This document shows positions 25,501 to 34,526 of a stretch of 64,000 bases of DNA, in pieces. Position 1 is the stretch's first letter, and each line of letters begins with the position of its first letter. The stretch is from CALSMU01 sp965230225 (GTDB lineage: Bacteria > Bacteroidota > Bacteroidia > Flavobacteriales_D > Parvicellaceae). The notes under the pieces were generated by a model. That model saw nothing but the letters and a program-made list of their open reading frames with translations. It searched no databases and was not told the DNA's origin. Location of the stretch: NCBI GenBank assembly GCA_965230225.1, contig CBDDKM010000005.1, forward strand, positions 310,001 through 374,000, given 5' to 3'. The position numbers and the translations under genes were made by a program.

Positions 25501-28078
25501 CGGTTCTGCAACCATTACTACTAATCCTTTGCCTGCTGCTCCAACTGTTGGGGCAGATGCTACTTATTGTGATGGAGAAACCATTGCTGATTTGTTTGCA
25601 GCTGGTTCTGGTGGAACATTGAACTGGTACAGTGATGCCGGACTAACTAACAATATTGGATCGGGAACATCTCTTACTCCAGCCAATACTATTGGAACTA
25701 CTACTTATTATGTTACTGAGACGCTAAATGGTTGCGAAGGTCCGTCTAGTATGGTAACCATTACAATAAACGAAGTGCCTACCATTACTTCTGAGATTCC
25801 AACGGATGTTACCGGCTGTGGAATGAGTGACGGTACCATTGATATTACTGCTTCCGGAGGAACCGGGTCGTATAGTTATTCCATTGATGGTGGAAGCACT
25901 TTTGGAAATATTACTGGAAACTTCTCTGGCCTGGGAGTGAATTCTTATCAAGTTGTGGTAGATGATGGGAATTGCCAGGTTCAGGGAAGTTTACTTGTTA
26001 TTGCAGGTCCTGGAATTCCGCCAGCTCCAACCGCTGGAACGGATGCCACTTATTGTGAGGGTGAATCAATTTCTGATTTAACAGCAAGTGCAGGTACAGG
26101 AGGAACTTTAACCTGGTATGATGATGCCGGTTTAACTAATCAGGTAGGAACAGGTACTAGCTTTACCCCATCTTCTTCGGTGGGGTCGTATACTTATTAT
26201 GTTACAGAAACGGTGGCTTCATGTGAAAGTCCTTCCAGTCAGGTTACGGTGGTGATTAATCCTACTCCTGTGGCACCTGTGTTATCAGGTGGTGCTACGT
26301 ATTGTGATGGTGACCCGATAACAGACCTTACGGCCAATGCTGGAGGTGCTAATACAGGTACTTTCTATTGGTTCGATGATGCCGGTTTAACTAATCAGGT
26401 GGGTACAGGACCAGTTTATTCTCCTGCTGGTGGAGTTGGAAGTGCTACTTATTACGTGGTGGATTCTCTTTCAGGATGTGGAGGTGCTTCAGCCAGTGTA
26501 ACAGTTACTGTTAATCCAACACCGGCATTTACGGTTTCGACACAGAACCCAAGTTCTTGTGGTGGTACGGATGGTGAGATTATACTTTCAGGGTTAACCC
26601 CTTCGGAAACATATAATGTAACTTATTCTGATGGTTCAACTGTTGTAGGACCTTCTGCCATGACAGCAAATGGATTGGGAGAAATAACTATTTCTAATTT
26701 GGATGCCGGAAGCTACTCTACTATAGTAGTGGAACTAAACGGATGTTCAGTGACGGAAGTAGGGCCGTATTCTTTAAATGATCCAAATGCTCCTTTATTT
26801 TCTATTGCAGGTACACTTGACCCTACAGGTTGTGGGACTGTTGATGGAGAAATATATATTACAGGGTTAGATCCTAATACTTCTTACAATTTGACGTATG
26901 ATTTAAATGGAAATTCTTCGGGTGTTATTAGTATCACAACTGACGGTAACGGAGACTATACCGTAGGATCTCTTGATGGAGGTGTATATGATAACTTTAC
27001 CATTGAGTTAAATGGATGTGTTACAACTGTTGGAGGTCCATTTACTTTAAGCCCAATTGTTCCTGTTGCTCCTGTTGCTGGAACAGATGCTACCTATTGT
27101 TTAGGAGAGTCTATTGTAGATCTTACCGCTACTTCAGGTGGTGGAGGGGTTTTAACCTGGTACGATGATGCGGGGTTGACCAATCAAATTGGAACGGGAG
27201 CCACTTATGCACCGGCCGTAACAACTGCTGGTACTTATAACTACTATGTAACGGAAACATTAAATGGGTGTGAAGGACCTGCAACTATGATTGTTATAGT
27301 GGTTAATGATCCTCCGGTTGCACCGTCAATTTCCGGAACAGGTACTTACTGTCCTGGAGAAACGATTACTGACCTTGTTGCTAGTGGTGCAGGTGGAACT
27401 TTTACCTGGTATGATGATGCTACTTTAACCAATCAGATTGGAACAGGAAGTACATTAACTCCCGGGGCAACCATTGGAAGTACCACTTATTATGTGGTGG
27501 AAGTAGATGGTAATGGTTGTGCCAGTGCTTCTGCTAGTTTCGATGTTTCTATTTCTAATGGACCTACTGCTTCCTTTACTCCGTCTCCTTCTTCAGGAAG
27601 TGTGCCGTTGGATGTGAGTTTTACCAATGCATCTACTAATGGTACTACTTATTCGTGGAATTTTGGAGATAACTCAACTTCTACTGACTTTAACCCAGAT
27701 TATACTTATGAGAATACAGGTGAATTTGTGGCTGTTTTAACAGTGATAGATTCTCTTGGGTGTGAAGCAAGCGATAGTGCATTGATTATAGTTGAAGGAG
27801 AGGCAGTTGTTGTGATTCCTAATATATTTTCTCCAAATGGAGATGGAAATAACGACCTGTTTTTGGTGTCTGGAACCAATATAGTTGATGTTGACGGAAG
27901 TATATTGAACCGTTGGGGGCAAGTGGTTTATGCCTGGAATGCTTTGTATACGGGATGGGATGGAAGAACCCTTACCGGAACATTTGCAACTGAAGGAACA
28001 TATTATTATTTAATAAAAGTAACTGCTGCGAATGGAGAGGTACTGGAATTCCAGGGGCCTTTACAATTGGTTAGATAA
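22517..28078 (+). CDS. Giant surface protein with CUB domain, Ig-like repeats and T9SS type B sorting domain
   Basis: 1853 residues. Signal peptide (1-20); CUB-like domain (about 25-145, with GDAIRLDFLTFATETGADEL and GCLTFVFTADANG); many immunoglobulin/adhesin-like beta domains, including four near-identical 85-residue units (about residues 666-1005) and several units beginning ATYC-GE-I-DL; a PKD domain (GTTYSWNFGDNSTSTDFNPD, about 1710-1750); and a C-terminal gliding-motility/type B sorting domain (IPNIFSPNGDGNNDLF ... GWDGRTLTGTFATEGTYYYLIKV). It should be exported by the type IX system and displayed or released as a long adhesin. Cargo size and repeat content fit a surface fibre. Confidence 0.9.
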   Translation: MKTNLLLTLFLFFGIYGFSQTYPIDTYDGMTVTTCSGTFVDSDDCFIGASTGLYCPGESYTITFCAPTPGDAIRLDFLTFATETGADELTVYDGATLIGTYSGLGTAALGSGTFIGQSGCLTFVFTADANGTIGSGWQASITCASPPTSCNGNQPASDDCTNAPQICNFDGYCGSTSSWYAPDSEHLENGVFCGTIENNSWLSFVASGTSASLTLEVTEPVDPGITCDVGIQIAIFDNPAGDCSTFGQEFCQSPIMGTQTISATGLTPGETYYVMIDGYAGDYCDYEISANTGIQIVDITSSAGETLCPGECTDLTVNATGATGYSWSSNPAGASGSSSTITVCPTATTTYSVDVFGICGMVQTADITLNVVNPTVDFGAQSTLSNLGTYDMNVFTPNTVSCTDPAFYLVAEDSVDAGNYITPALLFNFVTDANTIFDGTSIRLYAGGPPGVGTLIFINNPAPSNTNLTIYPSGGYMNPSGDYYVEICDVAGNGGVDYEIVDGNTNVSYASGALTSGNPCEVIGPLNPVGTSNWTSTAPGASYVATSQGIAMFDPSIAGPGTYDFTYSWDDGVGCSGTATHSIQVVSPYDASWNAPAAICENASSINLNTLITGSTGGSWSGTGVSGNTFNPSGLAGSSVTITYTVGSPSSCAVSESHTITVDPIPTATVSGGGTICAGDPIPDVSIALTGTGPWSVTYSDGSSSTTVNPSSSPYVISGGADGTYTVTAISDANCTGTSSGSGTITTNPLPTATISGGGTICAGDPIPNVSIALTGTGPWTVTYSDGSSSATVNPSSSPYIISGGADGTYTVTAVSDANCTGTSSGSATITTNSLPTATVSGGGTICAGSVVPNVSIALTGTGPWTVTYTDGSTSTTVNPSSSPYIISGGADGTYTVTSVSDVNCTGTSSGSATITTNPLPTATVSGGGTICAGDAIPDVSIALTGTGPWTVTYTDGSTSTTVNPSSSPYVISGGGDGTYIVTAVSDANCTGTSSGSATITTNPLPAAPTVGADATYCDGETIADLFAAGSGGTLNWYSDAGLTNNIGSGTSLTPANTIGTTTYYVTETLNGCEGPSSMVTITINEVPTITSEIPTDVTGCGMSDGTIDITASGGTGSYSYSIDGGSTFGNITGNFSGLGVNSYQVVVDDGNCQVQGSLLVIAGPGIPPAPTAGTDATYCEGESISDLTASAGTGGTLTWYDDAGLTNQVGTGTSFTPSSSVGSYTYYVTETVASCESPSSQVTVVINPTPVAPVLSGGATYCDGDPITDLTANAGGANTGTFYWFDDAGLTNQVGTGPVYSPAGGVGSATYYVVDSLSGCGGASASVTVTVNPTPAFTVSTQNPSSCGGTDGEIILSGLTPSETYNVTYSDGSTVVGPSAMTANGLGEITISNLDAGSYSTIVVELNGCSVTEVGPYSLNDPNAPLFSIAGTLDPTGCGTVDGEIYITGLDPNTSYNLTYDLNGNSSGVISITTDGNGDYTVGSLDGGVYDNFTIELNGCVTTVGGPFTLSPIVPVAPVAGTDATYCLGESIVDLTATSGGGGVLTWYDDAGLTNQIGTGATYAPAVTTAGTYNYYVTETLNGCEGPATMIVIVVNDPPVAPSISGTGTYCPGETITDLVASGAGGTFTWYDDATLTNQIGTGSTLTPGATIGSTTYYVVEVDGNGCASASASFDVSISNGPTASFTPSPSSGSVPLDVSFTNASTNGTTYSWNFGDNSTSTDFNPDYTYENTGEFVAVLTVIDSLGCEASDSALIIVEGEAVVVIPNIFSPNGDGNNDLFLVSGTNIVDVDGSILNRWGQVVYAWNALYTGWDGRTLTGTFATEGTYYYLIKVTAANGEVLEFQGPLQLVR
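24512..25531 (+). repeat. Four tandem 255-bp repeats inside the giant T9SS gene
   Basis: Units begin at 24512, 24767, 25022 and 25277, each with a Pro-Thr-Ala-Thr codon set followed by SGGGTICAG, and each exactly 255 bases (85 codons). They differ mainly at silent positions and a few residues, so they are recent duplications kept in frame. Units can be gained or lost by recombination. Confidence 0.9.
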
Positions 28079-28097
28079 AACTTTCTTCCTGATAGCT

Positions 28098-28158
28098 AAC
28101 GAGCTTATTGTTGCGGTTTGGTCATAACGGTCCGCAGCTTTAAGCTCGTTTTTATTTT
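28098..28158 (+). terminator. Terminator after the giant T9SS gene
   Basis: AACGAGCTTA (28098-28107) pairs with TAAGCTCGTT (28141-28150), with an inner TGCGG/CCGCA stem, followed by TTTATTTT. It sits in the gap between convergent genes. Confidence 0.75.
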
Positions 28159-28820
28159 AATATCCCAGTTTTTATTTCTCCACTATTTCTGGTTTGAATG
28201 TATTCCAATGATTCCACATTTAAACAGGTGAGCCATTGACCACCATAGGCATTGGTGTCGATACAAATGGTGTGTCCGAAATAGGCAATTTGCCCATTCT
28301 TCCTGGAGGTATGACCACAGATTACAGTGTAGTCGTTTGAGTATTGTTCGGGAGTTTCATATTTCTTCCAGAGTAAATGGTGTTTGTTTTGATCATCAGG
28401 AGCTTTACCGGGTTCAAATCCGGCATGAACAAACAGGAATTTATCTAACTGGAGGTATAACTTACAGTTGTCAATGAACTTCCAATGGTCTTTAGGTATT
28501 CTTTGAGGCCAGTTAATATCATCTCTTATGCCATAAGAACTTAATGTTTCCGAACCACCAAAGTATAGCCAGTTTCTTCTTTCATCCTGGTTGCTAATAG
28601 CTGATTTCATCATTATTTCGTGGTTTCCAAGAATAAACTCAAATTGGTAGTGTTCGCTATTATCAATTAACCAATCGATTACTCCTTTGGAATCTGGTCC
28701 ACGGTCTACATAATCCCCCAGAAAAACAACGGTGTCCTCTGGTGTTATCATGTTTTGAGCAAATATAGTTTTGAGTGCGGATAGGTTTCCGTGTATGTCT
28801 CCAATGGCAAATATTGACAT
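28152..28820 (-). CDS. Serine/threonine-type metallophosphatase (PPP family, ApaH/PrpA-like)
   Basis: 222 residues from an ATG. The three metal-binding motifs of the PPP/calcineurin-like superfamily are in order: GDIHGNL (residues 7-13), GDYVDRGPDS (about 35-44) and LGNHEIMM (about 64-71), followed by later histidines (FVHAGFEPG, VICGHTSRK). These bind two divalent metals and activate water for phosphoester hydrolysis. Bacterial members act as protein phosphatases or on dinucleoside polyphosphates; the substrate here is not determined. It is a single-gene unit between two terminators. Confidence 0.92.
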   Translation of the reverse strand: MSIFAIGDIHGNLSALKTIFAQNMITPEDTVVFLGDYVDRGPDSKGVIDWLIDNSEHYQFEFILGNHEIMMKSAISNQDERRNWLYFGGSETLSSYGIRDDINWPQRIPKDHWKFIDNCKLYLQLDKFLFVHAGFEPGKAPDDQNKHHLLWKKYETPEQYSNDYTVICGHTSRKNGQIAYFGHTICIDTNAYGGQWLTCLNVESLEYIQTRNSGEIKTGILK

Positions 28821-28890
28821 CTTTTAGTGGTGTTAGGTCTGTCTATAAAGATACAGTTTGATTGTTGTATAAACCATCGATAGGAAACAA

Positions 28891-28926
28891 AAAGGGCTGT
28901 AAAAGATAGTTCTTCTACAGCCCTTT
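28891..28926. terminator. Bidirectional terminator
   Basis: AAAGGGCTGTA (28891-28901) pairs perfectly with TACAGCCCTTT (28916-28926) over 11 bp with a 14-base loop. It lies downstream of the second giant T9SS gene (minus strand). Confidence 0.8.
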
Positions 28927-28970
28927 ACCTGATTATTTGAGTTGTATCACAGGCGTTGTTTTGGTTGTTG

Positions 28971-31900
28971 TTATTTCAGTAAGGTGACATGGCCTATGTA
29001 TTCGTGCTTTTTACCGTATACAAGGTCTTTCACTTTTAATTTCCATACATAGACATCTGTTTGCGACATAATTCCTTTATATCTACCATCCCATCCAATA
29101 GTTGGGTGGTTACTTTCAAATATTAACTCTCCCCATCTGTTGAAAACAAGAAACTCGTATTCCAATGGGTCCACTCCAGTAACCACCGGAGTGAAAATAT
29201 TGTTTGGTCCAACTCCGTCCGGCGTAAAGGCATTTGGGACATATACCAGGAATTCTTCGCTAATTTCTACTGGTTTGCAGGTGGTGTCTATACAACCCTC
29301 AGGACTGATAGCTAACAGGCAAACATCGTATGTTCCTGGAACATCACCTGGGAAGGTGTAAGTTGGGTGAACAGTAGTTGTATGGTAATCTGCACCATCT
29401 GGGTCAATGTTCCATTCGTAAGTGGTAGCTCCACTAGAAAGGTTTGTAAATAGAATAGTTGGATCAAGTACCGTGGTTGGTTGAGGTACAAATGAAAAGT
29501 CTGCTGTTGGGTAAGGGAACACACAAATATAACTAGGAATAGTTACGTCGGTTTGACAACCTTCCGGTGTGATGATGCTTAATGAAACATCCCAACACCC
29601 TGGTTGAGTAAACTCATAGGTAGTAGTACCACAAGAGGTACTTGCTCCTCCGTCTCCGAAACTCCATAAACATTGTGATCCTGCTGGAACACCAAATTCT
29701 TCAAAATTAACGGTTAGAGGTACACAACCATTTAGGGTATCGCCTAAGAATGAAATAGTTGGTAATGGGTTAACAGTAATTGTTACTGAAGCAGTGGCGG
29801 CAGGTGTTTCACAACCATCAGTTGCAGTTACAGTATAAACAGTTGTTTGGGTTGGAGAAACTGATTGAAACTGTCCCTGTCCAACATTTTGATCCCAATT
29901 ATAGGTATATGGCCCTCCATCTCCTCCACTTGCCAAAGCAGAGATGTCTGCTGATTCACCAACACAAATAGAAACATCACTAAAGGCCAATACGTCTAAT
30001 GGTGGATTAACAGAAACGATGAAACTATTTGACCCGGAACATCCATTTTGGTCGGTAGCGGTTACTGTGTAAACTTCTGTTGCAGAAGGAGAAACGTTAA
30101 TTGTTTGTGTAGTGTATGTGTTTCCTTGTGTGTCGGACCAGCTATAAGTATATCCGGGAGTTCCTCCTGAAGGGGTTGCAGTAATGGTTGCAGTTCCTCC
30201 GATACAAATGCTTGGAGTACCATTTACTTGTACTGTAACAGGAGTAGGTCCGCTAATTACAGCAGGTGCCGTTACCGCACACCCATTGGCATCGCTGGCA
30301 TATACGGTGTATGCGCCAGCACATAATCCTGTAAACACATTGTTAGGGCTATAATTGGTACCATCAATGCTGTATTGCGTTGCACCAGTAGCGGTAATGG
30401 TAATAGTCCCCTGACAGTCGCCTCCGCATAGTTCGTCAGTAGTGACAACGTTGTCGATGGTTACTGCGTTAGGTCCATTAACATCTACGTTGTCGGTGTA
30501 AGTACAACCGTTATCGTCCGTAATGGTCACCGAATAATTTCCGGTACATTGCCCCGTCACAAATGGATCATTTTGTCCGGTTGTTACACCGGTCCACTGG
30601 TAGGTGTATGGAGCAGTTGCACTTCCATTAGGAACCGTAACGCTAACAGTACCATCACATGCACCAAAACAAGATTCATCAGTACTACCAAGAGTGGCTG
30701 TTAGTTGGGTCGGTTCAGTTATATCTACCTGAGAGTTATATTGGCACCCTAGTGCATCTTGTACTATGATGTCGTAAGAACCTGCACATAAGTTGTTAGG
30801 CTGGTTATTTGTTGTAAAGGTATTTCCATTGTCAATACTGTATTGATAACCAGGTGTTCCTCCGGATGCAGAGATGTTTAATTCTCCTGTACAAACCTGA
30901 TAGCAATCCAGATTAACCGGAGCAATTACAGCAGTTACCAGTGTAGGCTCCGTAATGGTGGCTACATCGGTAGCCTGACATCCAAGAGCATCTTCCACTA
31001 AAATGTCGTAGGTTCCTGGGCACAGGTTGGTAAAGTTGTTACTTGCCTGAGTATTTAATCCATTATCAATACTAAAAATAGTTGCGCCATTGGCATTGAT
31101 GGAGATGGAACCATCACAAGCTCCATTACAGTTTACATCCACAGCATTGATACTAATAATGGTAGGTCCTCCAATTTCTGTTACGGTAGCTGTACCGGTT
31201 ATTTGACATCCTAAGTTATCCTCAATCCAGATGTCGTATGTAGCATCTGCCAGGTTAGTAAATACATTAGAAGTTTGTGTGGTTACTCCATTATCAATCG
31301 AATAAGTATATGGAGGGACACCATTGCTTACGGTTAGTTCAATTTCACCATTGTTGCTACCGCAGGTAGCAGGAGTAACGTTTTCTACATAGCTCATATT
31401 CGAAAGCGATATTTCTACGTCGTCCGAAGCTGTGCATCCGTTGCTGGTTTCTGTCCAGGTTAGGGTGTAAGTTCCAGGAGCATTGGCGGTAACAGTTGCT
31501 ACTGGCGATGTTGCATTAGGAGCAAATGTGAGTCCTGCAGGTCCTGTCCAGGTTCCTGTTCCAATACTGGTTGTAGGCGATAATGGATATACCAGTCCAT
31601 TACAAACTGTATCGTCTACCCCGGCATTGGGAGTGGGTAATGGATTTATGGTAGCTACTACCGAAACAGTATCACTACATCCATTGTTGGTTTCTTTAAC
31701 GATGTAATAAGTTCCTGAAGTGGCAATGTTATTTGGGTCAGTTAAAGGAATGGTTGCTCCTGCGTCTTGCCAATAGGTTATATTACCAGTTGTTCCGTTG
31801 TTGTCGGTAAAGCTTCCGGTAATATCAACCGTGTTTGGTTCGCAAACGGCGGCGGGGTTGTTTACTGTAAGAGCTGGTAATGGATTTACCGTGACGGTAC

Positions 31901-33404
31901 CTTGAGCATCAACATCACACCCATTTGGGTCTGTGTAAGTGTTGGTGTAAGTTGTGGTACTTGTTGGCGAAACCGTAATGCTGGAGGTGGTTTGTCCACC
32001 AGGGTTCCAGGTAAACGTTCCTCCTGTAACCGATGGTGTAGAAGTTAATGTTGCGCTTTCTCCTTCACAAATGGTTTCAGAGTTTACAGCATTTGTTTCT
32101 GTTGGGTAAACATCTACGTCATAATTTAGTGTGGTTGTACATAAAGGACCTGCAACAGAGGTAATGGTACAACTATAAGAAGTTAAAGAAGCTGGCGATA
32201 CAGTAATGGATTCTGTTGTTTCTCCTCCTGGAGTCCAGCTATAAGCTGCTCCTCCGGCAGGAGCGTCTAAGGTAGCTGTTGTTCCCGGACAAATGTATTG
32301 GGGGCCGGTAATTTCCATGGGTCCACAAACAGCATCGAGGTATACGTATGCCCAGTGAGCTCCAAGTGTACAATCTGCAGAGGTAAATCTTACAGTTACA
32401 CAAGTTCCAATGTATGGGGTAAGATCCAAGAATACATCCGTCCATGGCTTGTAAAAAACATCAGCATTAAATGGAGAAGCAGTAAAGCCGTTAATATTTG
32501 GTCCACCCACAACGAGGTATTGACCACAATCTATTGGGTCATCGTTGCAGTCGTAAGCTTCAATTTTAAAGAAGGGTTGTTGTTCGGGTAAATGAGGGTT
32601 TCCGTTAACATCCAATGCGTTTTGAATCACTACTGCGTAAGAGTATACCATCATGGCATTGGCTGCAGTAACACTGAATTTTTGTTCTATGGTTGCGCCT
32701 CCGTTTCCACCTACTGATCCATCACCTAGCATCATAGAGTTTGGGCCTCCTGTTGGGGAAACTACCGGGAACCCACCCCAGGGATCCAATCCAGCTCCAG
32801 AGGTAATGGTATGAAAAGCAGAAGCGGTACTGTTATATACATCTGGAATGTAATTTGGTGTTGGGGCACCTGCTGGGCCTGTGGATACTGAATTACTGTA
32901 AGTTCCGTACCACCCGGTAAAATCACCTGTGTCAAATCCCATGTTGGTACATCCTGGTTGAAGTGGAACAGGAGGGATATTGAAACAGCTTATTGCACCT
33001 TCCCATCCTAAGGAGACAAAACCTCCGGTAGATTGAAAAACAAAGGTTAAGCATCCATTTGCTCCTACAACACTTTCGGGTCCATAACCACCGGAAAAAT
33101 AAGTCATTAGTGGTGAAGCAGTACTTGCACCATCATACACCCATAGTGTGTCTTCACCGGCTACGGTCTGTAGAAATGAAAAATCGATTCTAATGGCATC
33201 CCCAGGTGTACTGGAACAAAAAGTAACCGTGTAGTATTCTCCTGGGCCATAATATAGATCAGTACCAATGGTAATGGCTTGTGAATCGAAAAAAGTACCA
33301 GAGCAAGTATTGATGGTTTGACCGTTTACCGCGTCCATTTCATACGTTTGGGCATGAGCGGAGCAAGTAAGCAGTATGGTGATAAATATAAGTAGTGGCT
33401 TCAT
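28971..33404 (-). CDS. Giant surface protein with CUB, SprB-like repeats, PKD and T9SS type B sorting domain
   Basis: 1477 residues. Signal peptide (MKPLLIFITILLTCSAHAQ); CUB-like domain (about 22-140, GDAIRIDFSFLQTVAGEDTL, paralogous to the 22517 protein); a jelly-roll-like domain (about 150-365); Ig-like units; a run of SprB-type repeats (about 660-1060) with the phrases YSIDNG and ATYDIWIEDNLGC; PKD domains (CLWSFGDGGAST, about 1245); and the type B sorting domain (VPNAFTPDGVGPNNIF ... GWDGRYKGIMSQTDVYVWKLKV). SprB repeats are named after the flavobacterial gliding adhesin SprB. It follows a small exported protein by seven bases, mirroring the plus-strand pair. Confidence 0.9.
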   Translation of the reverse strand: MKPLLIFITILLTCSAHAQTYEMDAVNGQTINTCSGTFFDSQAITIGTDLYYGPGEYYTVTFCSSTPGDAIRIDFSFLQTVAGEDTLWVYDGASTASPLMTYFSGGYGPESVVGANGCLTFVFQSTGGFVSLGWEGAISCFNIPPVPLQPGCTNMGFDTGDFTGWYGTYSNSVSTGPAGAPTPNYIPDVYNSTASAFHTITSGAGLDPWGGFPVVSPTGGPNSMMLGDGSVGGNGGATIEQKFSVTAANAMMVYSYAVVIQNALDVNGNPHLPEQQPFFKIEAYDCNDDPIDCGQYLVVGGPNINGFTASPFNADVFYKPWTDVFLDLTPYIGTCVTVRFTSADCTLGAHWAYVYLDAVCGPMEITGPQYICPGTTATLDAPAGGAAYSWTPGGETTESITVSPASLTSYSCTITSVAGPLCTTTLNYDVDVYPTETNAVNSETICEGESATLTSTPSVTGGTFTWNPGGQTTSSITVSPTSTTTYTNTYTDPNGCDVDAQGTVTVNPLPALTVNNPAAVCEPNTVDITGSFTDNNGTTGNITYWQDAGATIPLTDPNNIATSGTYYIVKETNNGCSDTVSVVATINPLPTPNAGVDDTVCNGLVYPLSPTTSIGTGTWTGPAGLTFAPNATSPVATVTANAPGTYTLTWTETSNGCTASDDVEISLSNMSYVENVTPATCGSNNGEIELTVSNGVPPYTYSIDNGVTTQTSNVFTNLADATYDIWIEDNLGCQITGTATVTEIGGPTIISINAVDVNCNGACDGSISINANGATIFSIDNGLNTQASNNFTNLCPGTYDILVEDALGCQATDVATITEPTLVTAVIAPVNLDCYQVCTGELNISASGGTPGYQYSIDNGNTFTTNNQPNNLCAGSYDIIVQDALGCQYNSQVDITEPTQLTATLGSTDESCFGACDGTVSVTVPNGSATAPYTYQWTGVTTGQNDPFVTGQCTGNYSVTITDDNGCTYTDNVDVNGPNAVTIDNVVTTDELCGGDCQGTITITATGATQYSIDGTNYSPNNVFTGLCAGAYTVYASDANGCAVTAPAVISGPTPVTVQVNGTPSICIGGTATITATPSGGTPGYTYSWSDTQGNTYTTQTINVSPSATEVYTVTATDQNGCSGSNSFIVSVNPPLDVLAFSDVSICVGESADISALASGGDGGPYTYNWDQNVGQGQFQSVSPTQTTVYTVTATDGCETPAATASVTITVNPLPTISFLGDTLNGCVPLTVNFEEFGVPAGSQCLWSFGDGGASTSCGTTTYEFTQPGCWDVSLSIITPEGCQTDVTIPSYICVFPYPTADFSFVPQPTTVLDPTILFTNLSSGATTYEWNIDPDGADYHTTTVHPTYTFPGDVPGTYDVCLLAISPEGCIDTTCKPVEISEEFLVYVPNAFTPDGVGPNNIFTPVVTGVDPLEYEFLVFNRWGELIFESNHPTIGWDGRYKGIMSQTDVYVWKLKVKDLVYGKKHEYIGHVTLLK

Positions 33405-33411
33405 GGGTTGG

Positions 33412-33825
33412 CTATTGGTTAGTGGTTTGTTCCATGTCCAGTTGAATTACTTTCACTTTTCGGACAGGGTATTCGTTGGGAGGTAAATCTACCGTGGTGG
33501 ACATCCCTTTTGCTCTCTTAATGAACTCAGCTTTCTTTGAATCTTCTTCAAGGGTTGATTCTCTTTTAGGGGATTTTAAATACTCCACTTTTGCTTTGGA
33601 ATAAATTTCTATTTGGATCCCATTTGCAAGGTAGGCAACCACAGGGGTGTGATTTTCCCGGTATGGCTCAAAATCAAATGATAAGATTGATTCAAATTGT
33701 TGCTCATTCAGCTCTGAAGAGGGTAATAATTGAATGCCCTTTTCTGAGAGTAATTGGTTGGGACTGTTTTGTCCATAACCCATTAGGTGGAAAATGATAA
33801 AGGTTGTTGTGATGATTGTTTTCAT
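33412..33825 (-). CDS. Small exported protein preceding the second giant T9SS protein
   Basis: The ATG at 33825 (MKTIITTTFIIFHLMGYGQ) is chosen because it begins a clear signal peptide; the longer frame starts upstream without one. The mature protein is about 118 residues, mostly charged (KAKVEYLKSPKRESTLEEDSK), with a C-terminal segment EYPVRKVKVIQLDMEQTTNQ. No recognised domain. It is seven bases from the 1477-residue type B gene. The same gene order occurs at 22196/22517, but the two small proteins show no convincing sequence similarity by eye. Confidence 0.7.
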   Translation of the reverse strand: MKTIITTTFIIFHLMGYGQNSPNQLLSEKGIQLLPSSELNEQQFESILSFDFEPYRENHTPVVAYLANGIQIEIYSKAKVEYLKSPKRESTLEEDSKKAEFIKRAKGMSTTVDLPPNEYPVRKVKVIQLDMEQTTNQ

Positions 33826-33885
33826 GATCTTTTCATTTTTAATCAATTGACTTACGGAAGCAAATAGTGGTAGTTGCCTATGCAA

Positions 33886-34490
33886 TTGCCTTGATGCTTT
33901 CGGATTTATAAATTGATAAGGAGTTGCGGTGTTTTTTAGCTCTTTTAAGCCTTTGTAGAGCCTTTAAATTGAGCAGTTTTGGTTGGTTATTTTAATTGAA
34001 CTCCAAAAATCGTTGGTGAATAGGAAATGATGTAATAGTGTTTTATTACATCTTGATGATATTTTGTTCCAGCGATTTGTTGCCAAATGTTTTTACGATG
34101 GTGTATCTCCCTCTTTTTAGTTTAAGAACATTTAAAGAAGGTGTGTGTTCAGGCGTACTGTTTTTTTCCAGAACGAGCTTACCATTGGGATTGAAAACTT
34201 GAATGATCATTCTCATGGGTTGGTTTGTGTTAAGATGTTAATAGACAAAATTGTTGTAGTAGTTGAGCGCTTAATTATGCGGGTGTGGTGATAAAAATGG
34301 CATCATTAAATGTCTCAGCGGTAAATATAGGCCAATGCCTTCTGAATGCCTTATAATAAAGGGATGGATACTTCCAGATTTCTAAATCCGAAAGACGAAT
34401 TGCCTAAAATTGTAGCTTAAGATGGGACAATTGAGGACTAATTGTTGTTTGAACAGATAAATAAATAAAGGTAATTTAATAGGAAGCTGA
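33886..34490. other. Intergenic region holding one micro-ORF
   Basis: About 600 bases between divergent units. Apart from the 56-codon frame at 34046-34216 the sequence is AT-rich with no promoter that I can place confidently. Confidence 0.4.
34046..34216 (-). CDS. 56-residue micro-ORF resembling the C-terminal half of a T9SS type A sorting domain
   Basis: From an ATG at 34216 the frame reads MRMIIQVFNPNGKLVLEKN and ends KSLEQNIIKM before TAA; an in-frame stop lies just upstream, so it is not the tail of a longer open frame. The patterns NGKLVLEK, LNVLKLKRGRYTIVKTFGN and a terminal IIKM correspond to the last two strands of a type A sorting domain (turn, then G-x-Y-x-V-x, then -IIK-). It has no signal peptide and no cargo. 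It may be a remnant of a lost T9SS gene or a genuine small protein. Confidence 0.5.
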   Translation of the reverse strand: MRMIIQVFNPNGKLVLEKNSTPEHTPSLNVLKLKRGRYTIVKTFGNKSLEQNIIKM

Positions 34491-34526
34491 ATGCAAAAAA
34501 CTAGTTTTGTGGCAAATTTCGACCAC

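Noticed and set aside
24512..25531. CRISPR-like array from regular repeats
   Set aside because: Units are 255-bp coding repeats without short spacers; they encode Ig-like domains.
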